Numbered from the stretch's first letter, positions 37,410 through 46,212 are shown. The stretch is 64,000 nucleotides of DNA from Streptomyces xiamenensis (GCF_000993785.3 NZ_CP009922.3:1488001-1552000); one strand, 5' to 3'. Numbers and translations are program-made. The notes: generated by a model from the letters alone, not told the origin.

Positions 37410-38240
37410 ATGAACACCACGCTGATCACGGGCGGTACCGGCAAGACCGGCCGCCGTATCGCCGCCCGGCTGACGGAGCGCGGCATCACCGTACGTCTCG
37501 GTTCACGCGCCGGACGGCCGCCCTTCGACTGGCACGACCGCACCACCTGGGAGCCGGCCCTGGCGGATGTGTCCGCCGTCTACCTCGCCTACGCGCCCGA
37601 CGTCTCGGCGCCCGGCGCGGCCGGGACCCTGGACGCCTTCGCCAGGCTGGCGGTGGCGCGCGGAGCGCGCCGCCTGGTGCTGCTGTCCGGGCGCGGCATG
37701 CCGTCCGCCGTACCGGCGGAGGACGCGGTACGGGGCGCGGGCGCGGAGAGCTGGACGGTGCTGCGGGCCTCGTGGTTCGCGCAGAACTTCAGCGAGGACT
37801 TCCTGCTGGACGGGGTGCGGCAGGGAGAGTTCGTCCTTCCGGCGGCGGAGGGGGTGACCGAACCCTTCGTCGACGCCGACGACATCGCGGACGTCGCGGT
37901 GGAGGCACTGACCGGCCACCTCCCGGCGCACGCCGGTGCGACCTACGAGCTGTCCTCACCGCGCCTGCTCACCTTCGAGGAGGCGGCGGGGGAACTGTCC
38001 GCGGCGGCGGGCCGGGAGATCCGCTACCGCCGGGCGGGCCCGCGGGCGTACCGGACCGTGCTGACGGAGGCCGGACTGCCCCCGGCGGAGGCCGAGTTCA
38101 CCGCGGACCTGTTCACGGACGTGCTGGACGGCCGCAACGCACGGGTGACGGACGGCGTACGGGCGGCCCTGGGACGTGCTCCCCGGGACTTCACCGACTA
38201 CGTGAAGGAGGCTGCGGCGACCGGCGTGTGGCAGGGATGA
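37410..38240 (+). CDS. NmrA/NAD(P)-binding atypical SDR protein
   Basis: The 276-residue protein opens with a Rossmann motif TLITGGTGKTGRRIAARL. It lacks the YxxxK catalytic pair and shows the NmrA-like blocks LRASWFAQNFSEDFLLDG and EPFVDADDIADVAVEAL. Relatives are quinone reductases (QOR2-like) or redox sensors. Divergence from the AraC regulator with a shared inverted repeat suggests inducible expression. The ATG is at 37410. Confidence 0.9.
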   Translation: MNTTLITGGTGKTGRRIAARLTERGITVRLGSRAGRPPFDWHDRTTWEPALADVSAVYLAYAPDVSAPGAAGTLDAFARLAVARGARRLVLLSGRGMPSAVPAEDAVRGAGAESWTVLRASWFAQNFSEDFLLDGVRQGEFVLPAAEGVTEPFVDADDIADVAVEALTGHLPAHAGATYELSSPRLLTFEEAAGELSAAAGREIRYRRAGPRAYRTVLTEAGLPPAEAEFTADLFTDVLDGRNARVTDGVRAALGRAPRDFTDYVKEAAATGVWQG

Positions 38241-38299
38241 GTGGATAGCCTCCCGGGGAACACCAGGCATCCGCGAACCACCCCCCGGGAGGCGCTCAC

Positions 38300-38626
38300 A
38301 TGACGGCCGAGCACGTACTGGTGCACGTCACGACGGACAGCGAGGAGTCCGCACACGGACTCGCGGACTCGGCGGTGCGGGCGCGGCTGGCGGCCTGCGC
38401 GCAGATCGAGGGGCCGATCACCAGCGTGTACTGGTGGGAGGGGGAGGTCCAGCAGGGACAGGAGTGGCGGGTGAGCTGCAAGACCACGGCCGCCCGCTAC
38501 CCCGCCCTGGAATCCCATCTGCTGGACCGCCACCCGTACGACACCCCCGAGATCATCGCCACCCCGATCACCGGCGGCAGCGCGGCCTACCTGGCGTGGG
38601 TCACCGAGGAGGTCAGCAGTTCTTGA
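38300..38626 (+). CDS. cutA: CutA1 divalent-cation tolerance protein
   Basis: The 108-residue protein matches CutA1 over its length: LAACAQIEGPITSVYWWEGEVQQ and KTTAARYPALESHLLDRHPYDTPEIIATPI are the family signatures. It forms stable trimers, and its role in metal tolerance remains debated. The ATG follows a GGGAGG site. Its last 14 bases overlap the end of the convergent lamin-tail gene. Confidence 0.95.
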   Translation: MTAEHVLVHVTTDSEESAHGLADSAVRARLAACAQIEGPITSVYWWEGEVQQGQEWRVSCKTTAARYPALESHLLDRHPYDTPEIIATPITGGSAAYLAWVTEEVSSS

Positions 38627-39068
38627 ACTCCACGCGGGAGTTGTTGTAGGAGCACGAAGCCACCTTCGTGCCGTTGGACTTGCGCAGGGTGGCGGTGTCC
38701 TTGTCGTTGTTCCAGACGTACGCACCACGGTTCTGGTACACGTTGGCGGCCGTGTTCTTGCCCGAACCCGTCCGTACCTTCACCGACTTGCCGGCACCCA
38801 GGCTGAACGTGCCGAAGGTGTAGGTGTGCTTCTGGGCGTCGGTCAGCGTCCAGCCCTTGAGACTGACGGCCTTGCTGGTGGAGTTGGTGATCTGCACCCA
38901 CTCGCCGTTGAGGCTGGCGTTGCTGCGGTCGTCCTTGCCGGGACTGTTGTAGTAGATCTTGGTGATCTTCACGGACCCGGCGGCCTGGGCGCTGCCCGCC
39001 GTACCCAGCGGCAGCAGCACGGCCACGGCGAAGGCGGCCAGAAGCGCGGTTAAGCGTGCGTGTGTCAT
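38613..39068 (-). CDS. secreted lamin-tail-domain protein
   Basis: The 151-residue protein has a signal peptide (MTHARLTALLAAFAVAVLLP, cleavage near SAQAA) followed by one lamin-tail domain (VKITKIYYNSPGKDDRS, EWVQITNSTSKAVSLKGWTL, ending VASCSYNN). Such small secreted proteins are common in Streptomyces, and their role is unknown. Two cysteines near the C-terminus could form a disulfide. Codon use is less GC-biased than in neighbouring genes. The 3' end overlaps cutA by 14 bases. Confidence 0.9.
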   Translation of the reverse strand: MTHARLTALLAAFAVAVLLPLGTAGSAQAAGSVKITKIYYNSPGKDDRSNASLNGEWVQITNSTSKAVSLKGWTLTDAQKHTYTFGTFSLGAGKSVKVRTGSGKNTAANVYQNRGAYVWNNDKDTATLRKSNGTKVASCSYNNSRVEFKNC

Positions 39069-39264
39069 CGTCGTTCTCCCTGCGGTTTCACACTGTCGCC
39101 ATATCGGGCGACAAGATGAAGCAGATCTTAGGGAAACGTGATGAGTTGGCGCAGGCATTCGTGGCAACGCGTACACCTCGTGCGGCGGCACGTTCGGCGC
39201 GTCACGTTGGCACCGTTCCAGGGGTCATGGCAGACAGAGAACCCCCTTGCGATGCGGAGAAGCC

Positions 39265-40050
39265 ATGACAGCGCCCTTTCTGGTCACCGGCGGCACGGGC
39301 ACCCTCGGACAGCACGTCGTCCCCCTGCTGCGGCAGGCCGGCCACCCGGTGCGCGTCCTGAGCCGACGTCCCCGCCCCACCGGTGACGGCCGCGACGGGG
39401 AGGACGGCGGCCTCACGTACGTGACCGGGAACCTGCTGGAGAACGAGGGCGTCGAGGCAGCCGTGGCCGGCGCCACCACCGTCGTCCATCTGGCCGGCGG
39501 CCCCAAGGGCGACGACGAGGCCACCCGCAACCTGGTGCGCGCCGCGACCGAGGAAGGCGTGCGGCACCTGGTGCTGATCTCGGTCATCGGCGCGAACCGG
39601 GTCCCGATCGGGTACCACCGCATGAAGCTCGGCACCGAGGTGGCCGTCGCCGAGTCCGGCATTCCCTGGACCACGCTGCGCGCGGCCCAGTTCCACGAGT
39701 TGCTCCACACCGTGCTGGCGAAGATGACGCGGCTCCCGGTCGTTCCGGCACCGCGCGGGGTGCGCGTGGAACCGGTCGACTCACGCGATGTGGGCGCCCG
39801 GTTGGCGGAACTGGCCCTGGGCGAACCTGCCGGCCTGGTCCCCGACCTGGCCGGCCCCACCGTGTACGGGCTGGACGAGCTGATCCACTCCTACCTGCGC
39901 TCCACCGGCACCCGCCGCCCGGTGCTCCCCCTCCCCCTCCCCGGAAAGGCCGGCCGCGCCCTGCGCGCCGGCACCAACCTGGCCGCCGAGGGCGCGGACC
40001 GGGGACGTCACACGTGGGAGGACTTCCTGTCGGGCCGGGTCGACGCGTAG
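39265..40050 (+). CDS. NAD(P)-binding atypical SDR protein
   Basis: The 261-residue protein starts with the Rossmann motif FLVTGGTGTLGQHVVPLL. It shows LVLISVIGANRVPIGYHRMK, where the Y-x3-K pair is present, and then EPVDSRDVGARLAELALG. It belongs to the NmrA/SDR_a5-type proteins. The ATG at 39265 follows GGAG with five-base spacing. The last 43 bases overlap the convergent membrane-protein gene. The substrate is unknown. Confidence 0.88.
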   Translation: MTAPFLVTGGTGTLGQHVVPLLRQAGHPVRVLSRRPRPTGDGRDGEDGGLTYVTGNLLENEGVEAAVAGATTVVHLAGGPKGDDEATRNLVRAATEEGVRHLVLISVIGANRVPIGYHRMKLGTEVAVAESGIPWTTLRAAQFHELLHTVLAKMTRLPVVPAPRGVRVEPVDSRDVGARLAELALGEPAGLVPDLAGPTVYGLDELIHSYLRSTGTRRPVLPLPLPGKAGRALRAGTNLAAEGADRGRHTWEDFLSGRVDA

Positions 40051-40436
40051 ACAGCGGCAGCCGTCAGGGACACCACGCCCAGCACCAGCAGCGCGTACAG
40101 GGCGGGGTTGACCCAGCCCGGCACCATCTCCGTGCCCTGGCACACGACGCCGAGCGGGAAGTGCCGCCGCGACTCCGGGGGCTCGTCCGTACCCAGCTCG
40201 AGGAGACAGACGCTGTCGGGAAACAGGAAGCCTCCCGCGTACGTTCCGACCGCGTGCACGTACAGCGTCCCCGCGCCGCTCCACGCCAGCGCGGCGCCGA
40301 ACAACAGCGGCTTGGCACTGGGCACCCTCGGCAACCCCCCGGGCAGCAGCCATCGCGCCAACTGCACGACCACCGTGAGCACCGACATGGCGAAGATCAC
40401 CGGCGACACCCACAGCAGAACAGCCACGAACACCAT
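40008..40436 (-). CDS. small membrane protein of unknown function
   Basis: The 142-residue protein has three hydrophobic segments: VFVAVLLWVSPVIFAMSVLT near the N-terminus, PLLFGAALAWSGAGTLYVHA in the middle and YALLVLGVVSLTAAAVYA near the C-terminus. An extracytoplasmic loop between the last two holds two cysteines (DSVCLLEL and GVVCQGTE). I do not recognise a family. The ATG at 40436 is chosen because upstream sequence in frame is low-complexity. Confidence 0.7.
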   Translation of the reverse strand: MVFVAVLLWVSPVIFAMSVLTVVVQLARWLLPGGLPRVPSAKPLLFGAALAWSGAGTLYVHAVGTYAGGFLFPDSVCLLELGTDEPPESRRHFPLGVVCQGTEMVPGWVNPALYALLVLGVVSLTAAAVYASTRPDRKSSHV

Positions 40437-40653
40437 CACGAGACGGCTCCCCACAGAACCCGGACTACCGGGGCCATCATCTCCCGTGCACCGCCTGGAG
40501 CTTGGTGATGCGAGCCGACCGCGTGCGGCGCACCGACCGTACGGCGGGGCCCGACCACCGCGTGTACGGCCCGCCGGTACGGCGCAGGATCCGGGGACCC
40601 CGCCCGCCACCACGCCCCCACCCACCGAGCAGGTACGAGAGCCGAGAAGAACC

Positions 40654-40857
40654 ATGAACACCGTGTCCGGCGATGCCACGGAAGAGGAGGCGCGGCGGCT
40701 GCGCCACGCACTGCTCGGCCAGGAGCTGCGGAACTTCGAAGAGGAGCACGGCGCGTTCTCCGCCGGAGAACTGGCCGAGGCACACGAGCGGATCTCCGCC
40801 GCCTTCGGCCGGGGCTCCGGGGGAACGCGGCCCGAGCGCACTTCCCGGGACCGCTGA
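40654..40857 (+). CDS. small charged hypothetical protein
   Basis: The 67-residue protein is highly charged and predicted to be helical (EEEARRLRHALLGQELRNFE, then ELAEAHERISAAFG), with a disordered Arg/Gly tail. The amphipathic pattern suggests a small binding or regulatory protein, perhaps an antitoxin-like partner, but no toxin is adjacent. The ribosome-binding site is weak. The call rests on amino-acid pattern. Confidence 0.5.
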   Translation: MNTVSGDATEEEARRLRHALLGQELRNFEEEHGAFSAGELAEAHERISAAFGRGSGGTRPERTSRDR

Positions 40858-41048
40858 TCCGGGCTCTGCGGGCCTGCTCGTGACGTGATGGAGCGTCCGG
40901 TGCGGGGGGACTCAACCCCGCGTTTCCCCCGGTGTGGAGACGGACCCCGGCCGCGATTCCCATGCCGCCCCGAAGCTCACCGTTGCGTGCGCGACCGTCG
41001 CGCCGGGCCGGGCGTCTCATCGACGGGCGGGGCTGATTCGCCTCTGAG

Positions 41049-41567
41049 CTACCAGATGTCGCCGTCCCGCCAGTCGCAGATCAGCTCGCCCGTGACGTCC
41101 AGCGGGACCGGCCCCGGCAGGATGTGCACCGTGCCGTCCGACTCCTCCGTGCGCGCGATGCCCATCGGGGTCAGCGCCCAGGTGCGGCCCTGCCACGGCT
41201 GCCAGCCCCTGGCCGGCCAGTACGCCGCCACCCCGGGCGGGGCCGACAGCGCGCCCAGGTCGTACGCCGCCGCGATCACCCGTTCCAGGACGGCCGTCAC
41301 CGTGCGGGCGTGCCCCCGCCCCCGGTGGTCGGGGTGGACGCCCAGCGCCTCGACGTACCCGGTGCGCAGCGCCCGCCCGCCGTGGATCAGCCGGCGCTGG
41401 ACCACCGCGCCGTGCGCGATCAGCCGGTCGTCCTCCCACACCATCGTGTGCATGCCGCCCAGCGCGTGGTCCCAGTCATGTTCGATCAGGCCCAGCAGCG
41501 CCCGGATCGCCCGCAGCGTCGCCGTCGACAGCTCCGCCGTGTGGGCCGTTCGTACCTGAAGGGGCAT
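41049..41567 (-). CDS. AAC(2')-I-family aminoglycoside 2'-N-acetyltransferase
   Basis: The 172-residue GNAT protein matches the AAC(2')-I family throughout: DWDHALGGMHTMVWEDD, VVQRRLIHGGRALRTGYVEA, the acetyl-CoA loop GVHPDHRGRGHA, LGALSAPPG, and the ending ELICDWRDGDIW. These enzymes acetylate the 2'-amino group of gentamicin- or tobramycin-like drugs. In mycobacteria and Providencia the gene is chromosomal, with a possible housekeeping role. The ATG at 41567 follows GGAGG with six-base spacing. Whether it confers resistance cannot be judged from sequence. Confidence 0.9.
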   Translation of the reverse strand: MPLQVRTAHTAELSTATLRAIRALLGLIEHDWDHALGGMHTMVWEDDRLIAHGAVVQRRLIHGGRALRTGYVEALGVHPDHRGRGHARTVTAVLERVIAAAYDLGALSAPPGVAAYWPARGWQPWQGRTWALTPMGIARTEESDGTVHILPGPVPLDVTGELICDWRDGDIW

Positions 41568-42037
41568 CTCTTTCCTCCACTGGTGCGGGTCGGACGCGGG
41601 TACGGCCGGTGTCGGGTCCGGAGCCGGGGCGCGGCCGGGGCGGCGCGGCACCCCGGGGGCCGGCCGGTCCGGGCGGCCGCGCGGCGGAGGCGAACAGCGT
41701 CCCGGGCGGCGGCGCGGGCACATCGTCCGGGCGCGCGGAGAGCGCCCACAGGCCGGTGGCCAGCAGCCCGCCGGCCCCATGCCCAGGCGCACGGTGTGCG
41801 GGGCGAGCCGTAAAGGTGCTGGCCAGGTCGCCGTCATGCCCGGCAGCGTACGGGCGCGCGCGGCCGGCGGAGCGGCCGTTAAGGGGCGCATAAGGGTGGC
41901 CTGAGCGGACCTTAATCCGCGGTGAGACGGGCAGCCGGAAGGGCTCACACCGGCCCGGTGCACCCGCTGAGGGCAGCGTTGCGCGGGGGAAACGGCGGTG
42001 ATGCGGGCGGGTAACGGAGGGCCCGCACGCTCAGGGC
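41568..42037. other. 470-bp region with a possible broken small gene and the nir promoter
   Basis: On the minus strand, an ATG at 41837 opens MTATWPAPLRLAPHTVRLGM. Inserting one G in the GGGG run at about 41775-41778 would continue as GAGGLLATGLWALSA and run on to the stop at 41476, overlapping the acetyltransferase start. This could be a decayed one-helix membrane protein, or chance, because a ribosome-binding site is lacking. The right end (41978-42015) carries the GlnR-like box for the nitrite genes. Confidence 0.4.
41978..42015 (+). promoter_or_regulatory. candidate GlnR box before the nasB-nirBD operon
   Basis: GTTGC-N6-GAAAC-N6-GATGC-N6-GTAAC gives four half-sites at an exact 11-bp period (41978, 41989, 42000, 42011). 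GAAAC and GTAAC are perfect GlnR half-sites. The box ends 22 bases before the operon's ATG. GlnR activation of nirB is established in S. coelicolor. Confidence 0.6.
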
Positions 42038-43222
42038 ATGGAACCTGTGGTGATCGTCGGCGGCGGAATGGCCGCCGCCCGGCTGGCGCGCCGGCTCGAC
42101 GCGCCCACCACCGTCATCGCGGGCGAGCGGCACCCCGCGTACAACCGGGTGCTGCTCGCCGGGGTGCTGGCGCGGCAGTACGGCCCGGAGGTGATCGCCC
42201 TGCCCGCGCCGGGCCCCGGCGTGCGCTGGCGCGCGGGGGTACGGGCCATCGCCGTCGACACCGCCGCCCGCGAGGTGGTGTGCGACGACGGGACCCGGGA
42301 GCCCTACGGCACCCTCGTGCTGGCCACCGGCGCCGCGCCCGTGCTGCCACCGCTGCACGACGGGGAACTGCCCGAAGGCGTACGGGCCTTCCGCACCCTG
42401 GACGACGCCCTCGCCGACCCGGGCGAGCGCGCCGTCGTGGTCGGCGGCGGGCTGCTGGGCGTGTCGGCCGCCGCCGCCCTCGCGGTGCGCGGCGTGGACA
42501 CGGTGCTGGTCCAGCAGGGCGAGCGGCTGATGGAACGCCAGCTGGACGCCGCCGCGTCCACGCTGCTGCGGGAGCAGCTGACCGCGCTCGGCGTCGAGGT
42601 GCACACCGAGTGCCGGGTGCGGCGGCTGCGCCCCGGCGGCGTGCTGCTGGCCCGGGGGTCCCCCCGGCCGGAGGCTGGGGGGCGTTATGAACTGGCCGCC
42701 GACACCGTGTTCCTGGCCTGCGGGGTGCTGCCGCTTTCCGGTCTCGCCCGGGACGCCGGGATCGCGGTGGGCCGCACCGGCGGCATCGTCGTGGACGAGC
42801 GGCTGCGGACCTCGCAGCCGCACGTCCACGCCATCGGTGACTGCGCCGAACACGCGGGCGTCACCCACGGGCTGGCCGGTGCGGCTCTCGAACAGGCCGA
42901 TGTGCTCGGCGACCTGCTCAACGGCCGCGCCGAGGCCGCCTATCACGGCTCGCGCCCGCTGTACCGGCTCTCCCTCCCCGGCCCGATCGACGTGGCCGCC
43001 TTCGGCACCGCCTCCCCCACCGACGGTGACGACACCGTCCGGCTCACCGACGCCACCCGTGGCACGTACCGCAGCCTCGTCGTGCGCGGCGACCGGCTGC
43101 GCGGCGGCGTACTGGTCGGCGATCTCGGCGCGGTCGGTCAGCTCACCCGCGCCTGGGAGTCCGACGAAGCCCTCCCCGCCACGCCGCTGCTGCACCTGCT
43201 CACCCACGACGGAGGAAACTGA
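42038..43222 (+). CDS. NasB-like FAD-dependent oxidoreductase of the nitrite reductase operon
   Basis: The 394-residue flavoprotein has FAD-binding PVVIVGGGMAAARLARRL at the N-terminus, LVLATGAAPVLPP near 100, NAD(P)-binding AVVVGGGLLGVSAAAALA near 145, and HAIGDCAEHAG near 270. It corresponds to the reductase part of NasB/NirB and probably transfers electrons from NAD(P)H to nitrate or nitrite reductase. Residues about 206-217 (LARGSPRPEAGG) are encoded by the dispersed 28-bp element and interrupt an otherwise typical sequence. Its stop overlaps the nirB ATG by one base. Confidence 0.9.
   Translation: MEPVVIVGGGMAAARLARRLDAPTTVIAGERHPAYNRVLLAGVLARQYGPEVIALPAPGPGVRWRAGVRAIAVDTAAREVVCDDGTREPYGTLVLATGAAPVLPPLHDGELPEGVRAFRTLDDALADPGERAVVVGGGLLGVSAAAALAVRGVDTVLVQQGERLMERQLDAAASTLLREQLTALGVEVHTECRVRRLRPGGVLLARGSPRPEAGGRYELAADTVFLACGVLPLSGLARDAGIAVGRTGGIVVDERLRTSQPHVHAIGDCAEHAGVTHGLAGAALEQADVLGDLLNGRAEAAYHGSRPLYRLSLPGPIDVAAFGTASPTDGDDTVRLTDATRGTYRSLVVRGDRLRGGVLVGDLGAVGQLTRAWESDEALPATPLLHLLTHDGGN
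42654..42681 (+). repeat. dispersed 28-bp element, copy 1, within the nasB-like gene
   Basis: This GC-only palindromic-looking element begins GGGGGTCCCCCC and is identical over 28 bp to the copy at 46295-46322 on the other strand. It lies in frame and encodes the core of LARGSPRPEAGG. Similar short G/C-rich elements are scattered through Streptomyces genomes. Confidence 0.8.
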
Positions 43223-45837
43223 TGTCCACGGACACCGACACGGACAAGGCCCAGGACACCGGCACCATCGTGCTCATCGGTCACGGCATGGTCGGTCAGC
43301 GCTTCCTCGAGGAACTGGCCGAACGGGGCGTCACCGCCCGCTCGCGGGTGATCGTCCTCGCCGAGGAGCCCCGCCCCGCCTACGACCGGGTGAAGCTCAC
43401 CTCCTACTTCTCGGGCGTCACCCCCGACGAACTCTCCCTCACCCCGACCGGCTTCGCCGACCTGCACGGCATCGAGCTGTGCCTGTCCGACCCGGCCGAG
43501 TCCATCGACCGCGCCGCCCGTACGGTCACCGCCCGCTCGGGGCGCGTCATCCGCTACGACACGCTCGTCCTCGCCACCGGCTCGGCGCCCTTCGTGCCGC
43601 CGGTCGAGGGCCGGGACGCCGCCGGCTGCTTCGTCTACCGCACCATCGAGGACCTGCTGGCCATCGAGGAGTGGGCGAAGGCCGACCGCACCACCACCGG
43701 CATCGTCGTCGGCGGCGGGCTGCTCGGTCTGGAGGCGGCGGGCGCCCTGCGCGGGCTCGGACTCGCCACCCACATCGTGGAGTTCAACCCGCGCCTGATG
43801 CCCGTCCAGGTGGACGAGGGCGGCGGCGCCGCGCTGCGCCGCACCGTGGAGGACATGGGGCTGACCGTGCACACCGGAGTGGGCGGGCAGCGCATCCTCA
43901 CCCACCCCCAGGACGGCACCGTCACCGGGATGTCTCTGTCGGACGGCTCCGCCGTCGAGGCCGAACTGGTCATCTTCTCCGCCGGGGTTCGCCCCCGCGA
44001 CGGCCTGGCCCGGGACGCCGGGCTCGCGGTCGGCGAACGCGGCGGCATCACGGTGGACGAGCGCTGCGTGTCCGTCACCGACCCGGCCGTGTACGCCATC
44101 GGCGAGTGCGCCCTGGCGGCGGACGGCCGGGTGTACGGCCTGGTGGCGCCCGGCTACGACATGGCCGCCACCGCCGCCCGCACCATCGCGGGGCAGGATG
44201 CGAGCGGGTTCCACGGGGCGGACACCTCCACGAAGCTGAAGCTGCTGGGGGTGGACGTGGCCTCCTTCGGCGACGCGCACGGCACCGCGCCGGACTCGCT
44301 GGACGTCGTGTACGCCGACTCCCGCTCCGGCGTGTACAAGAAGCTGGTCATCGGCGGCGACGGCACCCTGCTGGGCGGGGTGCTGGTCGGCGACGCGGAC
44401 GCCTACGGCCTGCTGCGCCCGTTCACCGGCAGCGTGCCGCCCGCCCCGCCCGAGCAGCTGGTGCTGCCCGCCGGGCTCGCCCCGCCCACGGCGCAGGGTC
44501 CGGGGGCGCTGCCCGACGACGCGGTCGTGTGCAGCTGCCACAACGTCACCAAGGGCGCCATCCGCTCCGCCGTCACCGATCACTCCTGCGCCTCGGTCCC
44601 CGAGGTGAAGAAGTGCACCAAGGCGGGTACGGGCTGCGGCAGTTGCGTCAAGGTGCTGGGCCGGCTCGTCAACGAGGAGCTGGCGGCGGGCGGCGCGGTC
44701 ATCGACACCGGGCTGTGCGGCTGCTTCGCACAGACCCGGCAGGAGCTGTACGAGATCGTGCTGGCCCTGCGGGTCACCAGCTACCAGCGGCTCCTTGACC
44801 AGTACGGGCGCGAGGCGGCGCGCGGCGGCGAGGGCTGCGAGATCTGCAAGCCGGCCGTCGCCTCCATCATCGCCTCGCTCGCCCCCGCCATCGGCGCCGG
44901 GACGCACGTGCTGGACGGTGAACAGGCCGCCCTCCAGGACACCAACGACCACTTCCTCGCCAACATCCAGCGCAACGGCTCCTATTCGATCGTGCCGCGC
45001 ATCCCCGGCGGGGAGATCACCCCCGAGCGGCTCATCGTCATCGGGGAGGTGGCCCGCGACTTCGGCCTCTACACCAAGATCACCGGCGGGCAGCGCATCG
45101 ACATGTTCGGGGCCCGCGTCGACCAGCTGCCCGCCATCTGGGGGCGGCTGGTGGCGGCCGGTTTCGAGTCGGGGCACGCGTACGGGAAGTCGCTGCGCAC
45201 CGTCAAGTCCTGTGTGGGCTCCACCTGGTGCCGCTACGGCGTGCAGGACAGCGTGCGGATGGCCATCGATCTGGAGCTGCGCTACCGGGGGCTGCGCTCC
45301 CCGCACAAGCTCAAGTCGGCGGTCTCCGGATGCGCCCGGGAGTGCGCGGAGGCCATGGGCAAGGACTTCGGGGTGATCGCCACCGCCAACGGCTGGAACC
45401 TGTACGTCGGCGGCAACGGCGGCGCGACCCCGCGGCACGCCGATCTGCTGGCGCAGGACCTGTCGGACGCCGAACTCGTGCGGCTCATCGACCGGTTCCT
45501 GATGTTCTACATCCGCACCGCCGACCGTCTGGAGCGCACCTCGGTGTGGCTGGAGCGGATCGAGGGCGGTCTCGACCACGTACGGGATGTCGTGGTGCAC
45601 GACTCCCTGGGCATCTGTGAGGAGCTGGAAGCGCTGATGGCGGCACATGTGGCCGGCTACCGCGACGAGTGGGCGCAGGCGATCAACGACCCGGACAAGC
45701 TGCGCCGGTTCGTCTCCTTCGTCAACGCGCCGGGGGTGCCCGATCCGAGCGTGCGGTTCGTCCCCGAGCGCGGGCAGTCCAAGCCGGACCTGGTGCTGCT
45801 GTCCGGCCCGGAGATCCCGGTCGGGGGGCGGGCCTGA
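43222..45837 (+). CDS. nirB: nitrite reductase (NAD(P)H) large subunit
   Basis: The 871-residue protein reduces nitrite to ammonium. From the N-terminus it has an FAD domain (IVLIGHGMVGQRFLEEL), an NAD domain (GIVVGGGLLGLEAAGAL), a BFD-like 2Fe-2S site (Cys437 and 439 in CSCHN, then CTKAGTGCGSC), and a second iron-sulphur motif region. A siroheme/4Fe-4S domain follows, with SCVGSTWCRYG near 663 and SGCARECAEAMG near 703. All cofactor cysteines are present and length is normal. It needs siroheme, whose chelatase is at 32782. nirD follows with overlapping stop/start. Confidence 0.97.
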   Translation: MSTDTDTDKAQDTGTIVLIGHGMVGQRFLEELAERGVTARSRVIVLAEEPRPAYDRVKLTSYFSGVTPDELSLTPTGFADLHGIELCLSDPAESIDRAARTVTARSGRVIRYDTLVLATGSAPFVPPVEGRDAAGCFVYRTIEDLLAIEEWAKADRTTTGIVVGGGLLGLEAAGALRGLGLATHIVEFNPRLMPVQVDEGGGAALRRTVEDMGLTVHTGVGGQRILTHPQDGTVTGMSLSDGSAVEAELVIFSAGVRPRDGLARDAGLAVGERGGITVDERCVSVTDPAVYAIGECALAADGRVYGLVAPGYDMAATAARTIAGQDASGFHGADTSTKLKLLGVDVASFGDAHGTAPDSLDVVYADSRSGVYKKLVIGGDGTLLGGVLVGDADAYGLLRPFTGSVPPAPPEQLVLPAGLAPPTAQGPGALPDDAVVCSCHNVTKGAIRSAVTDHSCASVPEVKKCTKAGTGCGSCVKVLGRLVNEELAAGGAVIDTGLCGCFAQTRQELYEIVLALRVTSYQRLLDQYGREAARGGEGCEICKPAVASIIASLAPAIGAGTHVLDGEQAALQDTNDHFLANIQRNGSYSIVPRIPGGEITPERLIVIGEVARDFGLYTKITGGQRIDMFGARVDQLPAIWGRLVAAGFESGHAYGKSLRTVKSCVGSTWCRYGVQDSVRMAIDLELRYRGLRSPHKLKSAVSGCARECAEAMGKDFGVIATANGWNLYVGGNGGATPRHADLLAQDLSDAELVRLIDRFLMFYIRTADRLERTSVWLERIEGGLDHVRDVVVHDSLGICEELEALMAAHVAGYRDEWAQAINDPDKLRRFVSFVNAPGVPDPSVRFVPERGQSKPDLVLLSGPEIPVGGRA

Positions 45838-46205
45838 TGACGACGGCGACGACGACGGTGGAGGTGCTCAGCGGAGGGCGCTGGGTGCCGGTGTGCGCGG
45901 CGGACGAGCTGGTCCCGGGGCGCGGCGTGGCGGCGCTGCTGCCGGACGGGCGGCAGATCGCGGTCTTCCTTGACCGTACGGGTGCGGCGTACGCGATCGG
46001 CAACCGGGACCCGTTCACCGGGGCCTATGTGCTCTCGCGCGGGCTGCTGGGGTCGGCGGGCGGCAGCGCGTTCGTGGCCTCGCCGCTGCTGAAGCAGCGG
46101 TTCGATCTGCGGACCGGGCGCTGTCTGGACGACGATGACGACGCCCGTGCCGTACCGGTGTTCGCGGCGCGCCGTCAGCCGGCGGCGGCAACCGTGACGT
46201 CGTAG
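45837..46205 (+). CDS. nirD: nitrite reductase small subunit
   Basis: The 122-residue protein has the Rieske-like NirD fold (WVPVCAADELVPGRGVAALL, FLDRTGAAYAIGNRDPFTGAYVLSRGLLG) without cluster-binding Cys/His pairs, as is normal for NirD. It supports NirB. The ATG overlaps the nirB stop by one base. The convergent GH65 gene ends only seven bases away with no hairpin between, so transcripts may overlap. Confidence 0.95.
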   Translation: MTTATTTVEVLSGGRWVPVCAADELVPGRGVAALLPDGRQIAVFLDRTGAAYAIGNRDPFTGAYVLSRGLLGSAGGSAFVASPLLKQRFDLRTGRCLDDDDDARAVPVFAARRQPAAATVTS

Positions 46206-46212
46206 GCCGGCG

